DNA from: Cryptococcus deneoformans JEC21
Lineage: Eukaryota; Basidiomycota; Tremellomycetes; Tremellales; Cryptococcaceae
Assembly: GCF_000091045.1 (NCBI RefSeq)
Contig: NC_006670.1
Span: forward strand, 1,849,201 to 1,913,200
DNA length: 64,000 nucleotides
Direction of reading: 5' to 3'
The notes beneath the pieces were generated by a model. It was given only the letters and a program-made list of their open reading frames with translations, was not told where the DNA came from and did not search any database. Below are positions 47,237-59,307 of the stretch, piece after piece. Numbering within the stretch: position 1 is the stretch's first letter; each line of letters begins with the position of its first letter. Position numbers and translations under genes: made by a program.

Positions 47237-49798
47237 CTAAGCGACAAACGCCTTTTCTTTCACACCTCCTCCTCTCGCCCCGCCCATCTCATCAACATCC
47301 ATCCCTTCTCCTTCCACCCTGGCCTCCGTTCCCGCTCCACCGGCACTTGCTAACTTGGCGGCGGCAGCAGCAGCAACAGAAGCAGCTTCAGCCTCAGCCT
47401 CTCGCTGCCTTCTCCCTCTGGTAGGCACACCCGCATACTTGTCCCTCATCCTCTCATACTTTAATCTCTGCTCCCTGGAGACACTCGGTAACGTCTTTTG
47501 TGCTGCATGGGCAAAATGTTCAGCTGTGACCCTGACGGAATCCGTCTTTCGCTCGATCCCTTCCGGCTCGGCCTCTGCCGGTGTTTCGAATGCGCCTATA
47601 CTCTCCAAAGCGGCTCGGAGTGCGAGCGTGGCAGCTTCCCTCACGAGCGCCGCAATGTCCGCACCGGAAAAGCCATCGCACTTGTCGGAAGCGACGATTT
47701 CCTTGATCGCTTGCCATGAATCCTCGTTGATCGGCGTCTTCTTGGTGTGGGTCTTGAGGATTTCGAAACGTTCGGAAGGTGAAGGCAGGTCGACGTAGAG
47801 GAGTTTGTCGAGACGACCGGGTCGGACCATGGCGGGGTCGATCATGTCCGGACGGTTAGTGGCGCCGATGACATAGACGGCTTTACGAGCATCAAGACCG
47901 TCGAGTTCGGTAAGGAGCGTGTTGACTACTCTTGCCGAGGATTCAGACTATACAGCATAAAGTCTTTTTAGCGACAAGTCCGTAGTCGGCATGAATCGAA
48001 AAAAGAAATGAAACTTGCCATAGAATCGTCTCGACGGGGCACGAGAGCGTCCAGCTCGTCAAAGAAGATGACACAGGGGGAAGATGATCGTGCCCGAGCA
48101 AATACTTGCCTCACCGCCCTTTCACTCTCGCCAACATACTGTTTTAATTGAAAGATGTCAGCCCCTTGGCTTTATAATCTAGAAAAAAACTAAAAAACCC
48201 ACCTTGTTGAGCAACTCTGGGCCCTTGACGGAGATAAAGTTTGCTCGACTCTCATTCGCGACTGCCTTGGCTAAAAGTGTCTTACCACAGCCAGGGGGTC
48301 CCCAAAGCAGGACACCACTTGGCGCATCGATACCCACGACGCTAAACAGTTCCGGGTGCCGTATAGGCTGCACAATGGCCATGTGCAGTTCATCTCGGGT
48401 CTGACTGAGCGCGCCGATATCAGACCAGGTGACGTCGGGGATGGTGGCGAAACCTTCACGCTTGGCCGAAGGCTGGACGATCTTTAATGCGGCAAGAAAG
48501 TCGGCGGGGGTGAGGGAGATGGTGGACAGCTGGTCGGAAGTCAAGGCGGTTGGATGGGACATGAGGAATTTGGCGATGGGCGTCTCCTTGACGTCGTCGG
48601 GCAGGTTGGCAAAAGGTGTATAGCGGTCGTCAATCGCCATGGCTTCCATACCTGCACCATCGGGTTCGGGGACGGTCCCTTGTTCGCTGTCATGAGGGGT
48701 ATCGGTACCACTACCGATACCGAAACCGCTATCAAAGATGCGCTTGACGGCAATGATACCTGCTTCGGTGGTGAGCGCGGTCAGATCTGCGCCAATGTAG
48801 CCTGGGGTGGCCTTTGCGAGTTGGCGGAAATCGACGTCGCCCGAGAGACGCAGCTTGGAGCAGAGTACTTTGAGGATCCTAGGTAGGTTGAATCAGACCA
48901 ATCAATTAGACGATATAAAAAGAAAAGACTTGCTGTTCTCGACCCTCTTGCGAGGGCACACCCATCTCAATCTCGTGGTCAAACCTGCCCGCTCGTCGCA
49001 GCGCGGGATCCAGAGAATCAGGCCGGTTCGTCGCGCCGATGATGATGACGGGCTCTTCGCTCGCCGCGAGATCGTCCATACATGTCAGGAGCTGAGCCAC
49101 GATACGGCGCTCCATTTCCCGTTGGGCGTTTTCACGTTTGGGCGTGATGGCGTCGACTTCGTCCAGGAAGAGGATACATGGCGCGACTTTCTGCGTGGGC
49201 GCGTCAGCAGCGCCGGACAGGGAACGCATTCTGCATACCTTGGCTTCGTCAAAGGTGTCTCGCAGAGTCTTTTCCGACTCGCCCGACATGCCGGACACTA
49301 TGGAGGGTGCGGACACGGAGATGAAGGGCAGCTTCAGCTCCTGCACTGTGCGGTCAGCGTCTCTGTGCGCGGCGCCGGCATGGGGAGACTCACGCCCGCT
49401 AGGCATCTCACGAGCTGCGTCTTGCCGCCGCCGGGCACGCCGTGGAGCAGGACGCCCTTCGGCCGGGGGACGCCGGTGTGGAGGTAGATCTCGGGGTGGA
49501 AGAGGGCGAGGGCGGCGATTTCGAGCAGCTGGGTGATCTGCGGCTGGAGCCCGCCGAGTGCGCCGAGGTCGAGGTCGGGCGGCGCGTACTTTGCGGCGAT
49601 CACAGACGGGGCGGCCCGCGGTCTCTTCCTCCTCGGGGGGGCGGCGGGGGTCGCTGGGGCGGGGGAGTCGTCGAGGGGGGACGCCGGGGCGGGCAGGTCG
49701 TTGAGGGGGATCGCCCGCCGTGTCCGCTTCTTCTGGGGCGGGGCGCTCGTGTTCCAGGCGGCGGTGATGCCCGCATTGAGGGAGGGAAGCCCGCTCAT
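47237..49798 (-). CDS. RIX7: Ribosome-biogenesis AAA ATPase (Rix7/NVL)
   Basis: Tandem AAA domains of about 750 residues in total. The N-terminus ([20 protein letters not shown]) is short, with basic KKRTRRA and RRKRPRA nuclear or nucleolar signals, so it lacks most of the N-extension of animal NVL. D1 has Walker [11 protein letters not shown], Walker [12 protein letters not shown] and [21 protein letters not shown]2 has [37 protein letters not shown] and [22 protein letters not shown]1-D2 linker segment reads [20 protein letters not shown]. Yeast Rix7 extracts Nsa1 from pre-60S particles. The first exon is exceptionally GC-rich. Divergent from RAD51 with 216 bp between start codons. Confidence 0.93.
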
Positions 49799-50014
49799 CG
49801 TGTCTCTGCGCTGGCCGGCTCGTCGCTTGCGTTTCCACAAGAACAACTTTTCAACATCCACCCCTCCACCGCCATCGTCGCTTACGTAAACAACGCGTCG
49901 CGTGAGACGGGCTGCACACGCAAAGTCCAGTCAACCGCCGCCACCGCGCATGTCTTGTTGGCCGCCTGCTTTTACATTCTTCCTTCCTCTACATTTGCAG
50001 CAGACACAAACGAA

Positions 50015-50731
50015 ATGTCAAGAGAGCAGGAGCAGGACCCATTCGTCAACCAGCACGGGGAAGAGGCCGAGGAGGAAGACTTTGAATCTCTGGCGCCTAT
50101 GCTGGTGGCCAAGCTCCAGGTAGGTCGCCGCCAGCTTCAGTCATTGTCCCTAAACTCTTTTTCTTCTTTGGCCATCAGGAAGCGGGTATCTCTGCGCAAG
50201 ACACCAAGAAACTTGCAGATGCCGGTTTCCACACTGTCGAGGCCGTAGCGTTCACTCCCAAGAAGACGCTATGCACTATCAAGGGCATTAGCGAGCAAAA
50301 GGCGGACAAGATTCTTGCTGAAGGTGGGGTATTAAAGAAAATCGGGGACCAAGGCTGATTCGCTTCGACGTTAGCGTGTAAGATGGTGCCTATGGGATTT
50401 ACGACGGCTACAGAGATCCATTCAAGACGGTCAGAGTTGGTGCATATCACGACTGGTTCGACTGGGTTAGATACCATCTTGGGCGGCGGGATCGAGACGG
50501 GTGCCATCACCGAGCTTTACGGCAAGTCTTTGCGCTCACTTGTTGCATCGCCGATTGCTAATACGAGTACAGGTGAATTCAGGACTGGTAAATCTCAGCT
50601 CTGTCATACGCTTGCCGTTACTTGTCAAGTAAGCTCAGCCTGGAACCGTGCTCGCACCCAACAGCTGACGATTCCTCCAGCTCCCCGTGTCGATGGGCGG
50701 TGGTGAGGGAAAATGTCTTTACATCGATACC

Positions 50732-50763
<32 letters not shown>

Positions 50764-50997
50764 TGTCGCCGAACGGTACGGTCTTGATGGGGAAGAGGTG
50801 CTCGACAATATCGCCTACGCCAGGGCGTACAATGCGGATCATCAGTTGCAGTTGCTGGTGCAAGCGAGTGCCATGATGGCCGAGTCTAGGTATGTCGCGG
50901 CTGCTTACGGAGAGACGCTGACGAGACTTGCAGGTTTTCGCTTTTGATTGTCGATTCGTGTACGTCACTCTACCGAACGGATTTCTCGGGTCGAGGG

Positions 50998-51032
<35 letters not shown>

Positions 51033-51496
51033 CTTGAGAACGTTGATGAGACTGGCCGATGAGGTGCGTTTGTATCGTGCGGGCGGTTCTTGGAATTTAC
51101 TCCAATGCTAAACCGCTAGTAGTTTGGCGTTGCTGTTGTCGTCACAAATCAAGTTGTCGCCCAAGTCGACGGCGGACAGTTTGCCGTCGCCGACGCCAAG
51201 AAGCCAATGTGTGTTTGCTTCCATAACATCACGACGTTTTCGCTGACGCACAAGTTTCCCAGTGGTGGTAACATTATGGCTCACGCGTCTACTACTCGAC
51301 TCAACTTGCGAAAGGGCCGTGGAACGTCGCGGGTGTGCAAGATTGTTGACAGCCCCTGTCTTCCAGAAGCCGAAGCCATCTTTGCCATCAAGTGGGTTAT
51401 GTTTTTATTATTATTATTATTATTTTATTTTCGAATCCTGCTGACGATCTAACCAGTCCCAATGGTATCGGAGATCCCGAGGAATTGCAAGAGTAG
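50015..51496 (+). CDS. RAD51: RAD51 recombinase
   Basis: RAD51 forms filaments on single-stranded DNA and drives strand exchange in homologous recombination. The acidic N-terminus [20 protein letters not shown] leads to the HhH-containing domain ([19 protein letters not shown] then [20 protein letters not shown]). The ATPase core has [19 protein letters not shown] (Walker A with Ser in place of the usual Thr), [40 protein letters not shown] (Walker B) and [16 protein letters not shown]. It ends with [13 protein letters not shown] at a stop of 51494-51496. About ten exons. The frame is open well upstream of the chosen ATG, but homology starts here. The last intron contains a TTATTATTATT run (51403-51430). 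Confidence 0.96.
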
Positions 51497-52102
51497 ACGG
51501 GCGGGGTACGATCATTGATTATAACTATTAACTATTCACTGGGTATTTGTGTTGTGCTTTGGGTCATTGCCATGTATGATATCGTGTCATTCTTGCGAGA
51601 CAAAATGTAGTAGCATAGTCAATGACTGGCGATGTTTTTTTTCCGTTGGAGCACTGCAAGGCGACGAGCCAGGAACAAAGGTCAAGACAGATCAACCCGT
51701 CTTTTTGCAGATCTTTTCGAGCAACGCGTCGTGTGGCGCATATACAGTTTGACTAGCGGCAGGTGGCATATTTTACCGCTGGCTGCTCCTGGCGCTATGC
51801 ATGCTGCCTGGAACTGGAGCCCGGGCAGTGGCATGCATAGGTCGTACACTGGGAGACGGTTGCATGGCGGGGATAAAGCAGCATGCATGTTGGGTCTGGG
51901 ATGGGGATGGTGGAGGTCTGCAGAGGTTGTGGAAAAAAGGTTCCGCGGGTGTTCCGGACGCGATCCTCAGACAAGTGCATCTCGCCATCTCCCTCTCTGC
52001 CATCTCGCACCGCTCCCCCCCCTTGAGCCCCCCCCCTTGAGCCCCCCCCTCCACTGCCCCACGTTCGACGCACCTCCTCGACGCACCTCCTCGACACCCG
52101 CC
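51497..52102. promoter_or_regulatory. RAD51-CAP59 intergenic region with hairpin and repetitive C-rich leader
   Basis: About 600 bp. A perfect 10-bp inverted repeat (CTATGCATGC at 51795-51804, GCATGCATAG at 51831-51840) and further GCATGCATG (51881-51890) form a cluster. ATTTTACCGCT is at 51770-51780. From 52015 to 52060 there are three runs of 8-9 C separated by TTGAG, then two copies of GACGCACCTCCTC (52067-52092) directly before the CAP59 start. This is likely promoter plus 5' UTR of CAP59. Confidence 0.6.
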
Positions 52103-54070
52103 ATGAAACCCGTGGGATCGCTCTCCCTGGGCAGAAAACTGCCCTCGGCCGGATCGCTGCTCGTCGGCATCCTCGTAGGACTGCTCGTTGCTTCCGTACG
52201 TGCCCGTCGCTTCGTCTGCAGCAAGGCTGACTGACTCGTGTTCGTGGTGGCAGCTGTTACGCCGGGGAGATGTAGGTTTTTGGACATTACACCCAACATT
52301 GTCGCCGAAAAAGGAACTGACCACTTGTCCTCTCACAGTCCAGCACCGAAGCATGGCGTGGTAGTGGTGTGAACAAGCTGCGGCCCAACCCCGTCGCGGG
52401 CTCGTCCCGTTTACAGCGCTCCCAAATCATGCTCCCCTCCATCGAGCAACGTCTCCATATCCTCCAACTCATCAGCACCCTCTCCGCCCACCACACCAAG
52501 GAGTGTCTCCGCAACCCGCAGCCGCTCTACGTCGAGCAAGTCAAGGAACGGTACGCGCCTCTTGTCGGGTACAAGAAACCGTGGTCCAACTCTGGCTGGC
52601 TGGGCAGACTGTTTGGCGGCAAGAGTGATTCCCAGTCGACCATGGCGTCGACCACTGGAAACGACAGGCTGGACAACATCAAGCGGGATCTGCAGGCGAG
52701 GCAGCACAAGTACTTTTTCGCGATCAACTTGTACAACTCGTTTGACGTCATCCCCGACCTCTTTGCGACACTCTTCCGAGCGGCTGCCATCTTGGGCTAC
52801 CACAACGTCTTTGTCTCCATCTACGAAAACGGGTCCAACGACCAGACAAAGGCGCTCTTGAAGATTTTCGATGCCCTCGCGCGAACCGTCGGCCTGAGGA
52901 TCATCATCCGAACATCTATGCGTACCCGAGGTCTGTTCAACCACCGTATCGAATACCTTGCCGAAGTCCGAAACGCCGCCATGCTGCCCCTCCACGAACT
53001 TCGTGACAATGACGGGGAAGTCTTTGACTCGGTCGTCTTCATGAACGATATCTTGCCCTGTGTCGACGACCTGCTCGAGTTGATTTGGCAGAGTAGGAGA
53101 CAGAATGCGGGTATCACCTGTGCGGCGGATTACATGTACCACGATGATATCGTGAGTTTCTGCTTCCGGCTGTGTTTAGTACTGTTACGAGAATGAAAAA
53201 ATAACCACATGACTACATAGGGTGCTCCTGTATTCTACGACAACTGGGTCGCCCGTGACATTAACGGTACCGCGCTCGAGAATGCGCCTTTCGAGCAAAT
53301 CTTCCACCACACTGAATCCAACCACCGATTCCAGCGACATTTGCCCATCCAAGGTACGCAAGAGAAAAAGTGGTGTTGCTATAACGCTGAACTGTGGCTA
53401 TTAGTCCAATCGTGCTGGAACGGTATCGCTATTCTCGATCCCACTCCCTTTTACGAACCTCCTCATGTCAGGTTCCGAATGGCCAACTTGGCTCAAGGCG
53501 AATGCTCGGCGAGTGAATGCTCTCTCATCTGCAGTAAGTCTATTTTTTTTCATTCCATCCCCTTGGATTTGAGTATATTGAAGAAAAAATCAGATGACTA
53601 CTTTAACGCCGGGTACGGACGGATCATCATGGTTCCCCGAGTCAAGCTCGCCTACGACCGAAAAGTCTGGGATATTATCCACCCCGAACGAAGAAATCTC
53701 ACTGCTATCAGAGGTTACAAGCGTATCGGCGGTTTGCCGGATGACCCTCACTCGGATCCACAGGATAGGAGCTGGTACGGCCCGCACGATAGGTTGTTCA
53801 CCCCCGAAGAGACGGAAGAATTGGAGTTTGTACCCGGACCAGAGTATGGTAAGTCGACAACAGCTTTTTTTTGGTCCCAAATCTGCACGGAAAAGAAAAA
53901 AAAAAAGTTGGTTGCTTACTCAGACGGTTGCAGTGTGGTGCTGGGGTTGGGACGGTGCTGGTGATCTTGACGGACCGGATGTGGACCCGATTTGGGAACA
54001 CATGCAACCTAGGTCATACTCTGAAGAGGCGATCCAGATCAAGCATTACCGAAATATGCCTGGATGGTAG
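52103..54070 (+). CDS. CAP59: Capsule-associated mannosyltransferase-family protein CAP59 (GT69)
   Basis: Seven exons (52103-52195, 52254-52271 of only 18 nt, 52339-53151, 53221-53353, 53405-53533, 53594-53848, 53934-54070) give about 525 residues. The N-terminus carries one membrane anchor (SLLVGILVGLLVASLL), typical of type II Golgi proteins. The CAP59/CMT1 domain has HKYFFAINLYNSFDVIPDLF, NVFVSIYENGSNDQTKALL, RIEYLAEVRNAAMLPL, SVVFMNDILPCVDDLLEL and, near the end, DPQDRSWYGPHDRLF with EYVWCWGWDGAGD. Members include alpha-1,3-mannosyltransferase CMT1; CAP59 is required for capsule formation in Cryptococcus. The CAP59 rather than CMT1 or CAP60 assignment rests on the MRPL27 neighbour known from the published locus. 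Confidence 0.9.
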
Positions 54071-54303
54071 ATTTCTTAAAAAGATATGTGTGCGTGTATG
54101 GGGGTGGTATAGATTGGGAGAGTTGGGGTTCCGATTATTACATTTGACTGAATCTTATGGCCTGTGCTTTTGGAATATGCATCCTTTTTCAGACGTTCCC
54201 ATGTGTTTTTCTTTTTTCTTTTTTCCGTTGTCTCGACAATGAACATGCCTCCTTCTTTCCTAGTCGATCGTAATAATCGAGTCAAAGATGCATGACGGGC
54301 TCT

Positions 54304-55014
54304 CTATGCCTGGATACCCGCGGCGCTCTCAACAGCCGCCTCGGGAACGACCTCAACCTTCTCCTTGGGCCAACCCCAGAATCTCCTCTCCCTCCCCACA
54401 GCCCTCTCATCTCTCGGCAACTTGTCTTCCCTATCCCTCGCAATACCCACAAACTGCCTAAACTGCCTCGGCCTCTTTACCGACGGCACATTCTGAGGAC
54501 CCGGTTGGTCGGGTCGTGAAAGATGGGGATAGGGAAGGTGATGTTGGTAAAACTTGACGTAGCCTGGTTGAAGGGCGTAAATGGTAAAGTCTTTGCCGAC
54601 AGCGACATTTTGCCCGGGATGGAAATTGGCTCCTCGCTGTCGCACAATGATAGTTCCAGGAGTCACATATTGGTCTAATCAGATAACAGATATATGTCAG
54701 TTCCCAAAAATGTGTGACACGCGCATTCCGTGCGATATCCCAAACTTACCGCCATATCGCTTCACACCTAATCTCCTACCAGCCGATTCTCTACCATTCT
54801 TCGACTTTCCACCAGCTGCTTTCGAGGCCCATCGTACCTGGATTTGGGAAGCAAGAGCTATGAAAAACGGGTGTTACGATTAGTATAAACCGCCGAGGAG
54901 AAAAACGCGAGGGGAACAGGAAGGGGTGTGTGTATACGTACAGGAAGGACCAGCGAAAAGCTGTGCTCTGATTTGCGAGACGGCCGATGGTATAGAAGTT
55001 GGCCGGAGGAACAT
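54304..55014 (-). CDS. MRPL27: Mitochondrial ribosomal protein bL27
   Basis: Exons join [20 protein letters not shown] with [20 protein letters not shown], then [20 protein letters not shown] and [20 protein letters not shown] with [20 protein letters not shown]. The basic N-terminus is a likely mitochondrial import signal, and the rest is the bL27 fold, with the [10 protein letters not shown]...RLGVKR core near the peptidyl transferase centre. A C-terminal extension ends [11 protein letters not shown]. The gene converges on CAP59 with 233 bp between stops; their linkage is reported for C. neoformans. The start codon used is at 55012-55014. Confidence 0.95.
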
Positions 55015-55261
55015 TCTGTTATAGGTGTAAGATGTTGTTTTGTGTCTGTGGAAAGAGGATATATGGGCGACGAGCAAGGTGAATTTCGGAACCTTCTCCT
55101 TGCTCGATAGGTGTAAAAGGGAGGGAGGGAATAAAATATAAACCTCCACTATAAGCACCTCCACTCTTCAGTGTCCATCTTCGTACGTATTGCTATTACA
55201 GTCCGCCATGTATTACCCTTGCTCTTTTTAAATCATCTTAGCATCTCACATTCCGTATCTC

Positions 55262-56658
55262 ATGCCAAAACACGTCCCTACATTCAAGCACCTCCTATAC
55301 TCTTCACAGTCACGCACTCCGCAGCAGAGCCAGCCACAGCCAGCACCACAAAGAAGACGGCCAGGGCCTCGAGGCATCCCTCCCTATATCGTTGGAGAAA
55401 ATGTATGGTCTCCAAACACTTCCGGGGGTGTAGATGCCACCCTGCTCATGGACCTTGATCATGGTGCCATACACCCGTACGTCTGTCTTATTTGTGAACC
55501 CCCGAAAGAGGAACTAATGACAAGGCAGCGCTGAGCTCTTGCGTCGATTTGAACATTCTCGTTGGGTGGCTTCTCGGACGACGGCAGGACCTGCAGCTCC
55601 CCCTTCATGGCATGCTGCTACAAGGCTAGCTTCCCGACCAAAGTTGACAACCCAGATAACACAGGACTACCCGCCTGTTACCACAAACCAACTCGAAGAA
55701 GCGTCCTCCTTATTCACCCATCGACCAAGGCAGCGGAAAAAACCTATCCCGCGGCTTTTGGACTTTTGCTTTGATGTAATTCTGAGGTATATGGATGATG
55801 AATCGGTCATCTATGCTCCCGAACATGGAGAAGAGATTGAACAACAAGATAATGAGACATACTCTATGGGTCGTCTTTTACGCGAACAAACGACCTATCT
55901 GGAACCGCATCTCAAAACCGACCTTGTCGACGCTGCATCCCTTCTCCCAGAAACGTCCAAGCACATTTCAGACCGCGCATATAAAGCTATGCTGTATGAT
56001 CTTCCTCCCGATATATCCGAGGAAGAAGATACTGTACATGAAAATGACTGGGACACTCCAGATGTAGACGCCCATCTCACCCATCTACCTCTTACCCTTC
56101 ATTCTTCTCCTGTTACATTCCTTCGAAGCGTTCCTTCGGTATCATCCCTCACATCTATCAACATTGCATACTCTATAATACCAGATCTGGAAGGGCTTGT
56201 CAACGTACTACCGAAGGGACTGAGAGAGTTGGGGCTGGCAGGGATCAGTATCAAGAATGGAGAGGACAGCGTCAAGAAAGGGTTCATAAGGCTGGCGCGA
56301 AAGCTGATTGTTCTAAAGGTAAAGCAACCATCAAAGACACATGTGCTACAAGATCTTCTAATAAAGTTTATAGGTACTAGACCTTTCGCACCCGCGCTTT
56401 TTTCTTCCCGTCTCCACATTGACGACGTTTCTCCATCCGGCCGAGACACACCTGCCTTCGCTCAGAAAATTAGGTATGCGCGGCGTTCATTCACAGCAGA
56501 TGGCCGGCTCGTTTGGCATATCAGCCCTTCCTGGTTCGACGGATGACGGTCGAAATCGAGAAAAAGAGGCGAAGCGCGGGATAGAGAATATTATCAGAGG
56601 CGGCGGGAGGACGAGATGGGTTGAAATCATATGGGGAGACGACGAGGATCTGTTGTAG
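55262..56658 (+). CDS. Protein of unknown function (about 420 residues)
   Basis: Three exons: the first, MPKHVPTFKHLLYSSQSRTP, is Gln/Pro-rich; the second begins at a GGCAG acceptor (HP joined to AELLRRFEHSRWVASRTTAG); the third joins LIVLK with VLDLSHPRFFLPVSTLTTFL. The middle includes RLLDFCFDVILRYMDDESVI and an acidic linker with PPDISEEEDTV. Leucine-rich segments (DLEGLVNVLPKGLRELGLAG, then VLDLSHPRF) resemble leucine-rich repeats but the repeat is weak. It ends VEIIWGDDEDLL. I recognise no family. It might be a leucine-rich-repeat protein of the F-box or tubulin-cofactor kind, with no firm basis. It converges on the DEAH helicase gene. Confidence 0.75.
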
Positions 56659-56823
56659 TATGTACAAATTAGGCGTTGTATTAGGCAAATGCATGTATTG
56701 AGATATCTCTGTTCATTGTATGCCAAATATGCATTTAACCCAAGATAAATTTGCAGTTGTGTAACAAATTATGCTATTGACCAGTTTACCCAAAAAACCC
56801 CATCTTTTCTCTCGTGCTGAATA

Positions 56824-59259
56824 TTATAAATTACCCTTTCCGACGGGCGCAGCTACACTAGTACCAGCTTTCGCGAACCATGGTACCTCTGTAAGCCAAT
56901 GTTGTTCAAAAGCAGAGACGTTTCGAGCGTAAAACGCGGTGGTGATGGTCTATTCATACCAGTAAGCTGTGGGCCTTCCGAAAGTCCTATAAAGACTTAC
57001 GAGTTCATCATACAAGATTGCAGGTACTTTTTTGCTCATCAATACACTTGAAGGGTGGATCTTGACGGTCTACGGTACGAGGAATGAGTTTTTAGCTCTT
57101 CAGAAAAAGGAACCTCTAGCTTACCAAGCTACCGGCCGTCTGTCTGTAGCTGCCATCGGCTTGGATTACCGCCGTGTTCATGAACAAACCCTGCAGCAAA
57201 GACCTCCCAACCATCCCCCATTCACTCCCACAACTCGCCTTCCAATCCTTTCCTAGCCTCTCAGACAACTCTCGAAGCTGTTCGCGAACCTTGAGTGCCT
57301 GAGCGAGGGTTTTTGAGTTGACATGATTGTCCTTGCACCAGCCAACCAAACTCTGCGAGGAAGAGTTGCTGTGAGAAGAAGACTTGGATTCCTTCAACTC
57401 AGTGTACGCCCTGAAAACGTTCATCATCGTCAAATGATCGCCTTCGCGATGAATAAACTTTTGTCGCGCCTGAGCAGCTTCTTCCCTATCGTTAGGTCGG
57501 TCGATGAATACATTACCGCCAGCATTCACAAGGGAGATGATGTCAATGATTTCGTTGGCACATCCATACTCAAAGGCAGCAAGGAGGATACGAGCGTGAG
57601 GAGGATCGAGAGGAAATCGGAGCATTTGGAGGCCGAGGGGCGTAATGGTTGTGGGAGAAGAAAGAGCGGAGAGACCGACAAGCTCTTGGAATGCCGCAAG
57701 GACTGTGTTGGCTATTAGATGTTGATCATATCGTGGTCGAGTTGACGGAACTCACTTGAATCACGACCGGGGTTATCAATGTACTCAAATTCAAAGGGGT
57801 TTTGTCCCATCGCTATGAGTTGCAAAACAGCCGATGAAAGGTTACATCTTTGAATCTCGGGGGCGTCGAATTCAGGCATCTTGTCGAAGAAATCCTGGGT
57901 GAAAAGACGATAACAATGTCCCGCTCTCTAAAAACCTTCGTTAGCATATATCTGACAAACTGACGTAGCGAACCAACTTCTCGTCCCGCTCGACCAGTCC
58001 TCTGCCACGCTGACGCTTTACTGATTCCTTTCTTTCTCAAGTGTTCCAAAGCCCCAGCATTCCTAAACACATATTCTTTTTCCTTCTTAAAACCGCTGTC
58101 AACCACAAACGCCACACCCGGTATGGTCATAGATGTCTCGGCAATATTGGTCGCTACGATGACACGTCTGGTGTTGTCTGGTGTGGGAATGAAGATCTTG
58201 GATTGGGCAGTGGGGGGCAAAGCGGCGTAAAGGGGAAGAACCTGAAGAGCGGGAGATCCAGGAGCAAGCTGCTTGGAAACTCTTTTAAGAAGCTCTACGC
58301 AATTCTCAATCTCCTCAGAGCCTGTAATGAATCAGCGACAACCTTACTCTGGTTCGCGGCAAGAACTGACCCGGCATGAAGACCAGCACGTCACCAGGAC
58401 TATCGGGAGAACAATGTATTGTCATGACTTGTCGAGCAGCTGCTTCGATAAAATCGTCTACAGGCTCCAATACGTGCTGTGTAGCCACTTCATACATTCG
58501 GCCTTTGACTAAGAGCGCATCTCGGCCACTAATTTGATTCAGCTGTGCCCAGTATGATGTGTAGAGCTACTTACGTTCCGAAGAATGTCTTGAACTTGGT
58601 AGGATCAAGAGTCGCACTCATGATCACTAGCTTCAACTCCTTGACCTTTTTCTTGCCTGGTATCTTCTCCTTCCCTTGGAATTCTTCTTCGGCTTGCCGG
58701 CGAGCAATGTCTTTACGTATCCGCTGAACCCTCTTCAAAGCACCACAGAGGAAGTCAGTATTGAGTGTACGTTCATGAGCTTCATCGATTATGACGACGT
58801 CGTAGTTGAGTAGAAGGTTAAGACCTTGTCCCTCAGACATGTGGGAGTCATTTTCATCTTCTCCGTTCGCCGTCCCATTGGCTCCTTTTTCGGGAGGGCA
58901 AATCTTGGGGTCCGACCCAGCCAACTCCCTCATCAACACACCTTCCGTCAAGTACCGCACCCGAGTCTCTCGACTTGTGACATCCTCAAACCTCACACTG
59001 TACCCTACTTCTCCCCCTATTTGACAGCCCATCTCCTGGGATACTCTGTTGGCCAATGCTATAGCCGGCAAGCGTCGAGGTTGGGTAATGGCAATGGATG
59101 GTCCTCGGAAACGATTTGATGAAGACGGCGAGAAATGGTTGACAGAGACAGGGTGGGTGCGCAGAAGCTGCGGAAGTTGGGTGGATTTACCACAACCCGT
59201 TTCGCCTAGGATCTTTAGGGTGTCAGAGTTAACAGTAAAAGTCAGAATGTGGACCAACG

Positions 59260-59307
<48 letters not shown>

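Noticed and set aside
48906..49838. 310-codon frame overlapping RIX7 exons 1-3
   Set aside because: It includes the true RIX7 frame for part of its length, but reads through introns and shifts into Arg/Pro-rich nonsense in exon 1. The spliced RIX7 model explains the conserved part.
52411..53142. 243-codon minus-strand open frame over CAP59
   Set aside because: Antisense to a conserved GT69 domain, with no domain of its own; explained by third-position C/G bias.
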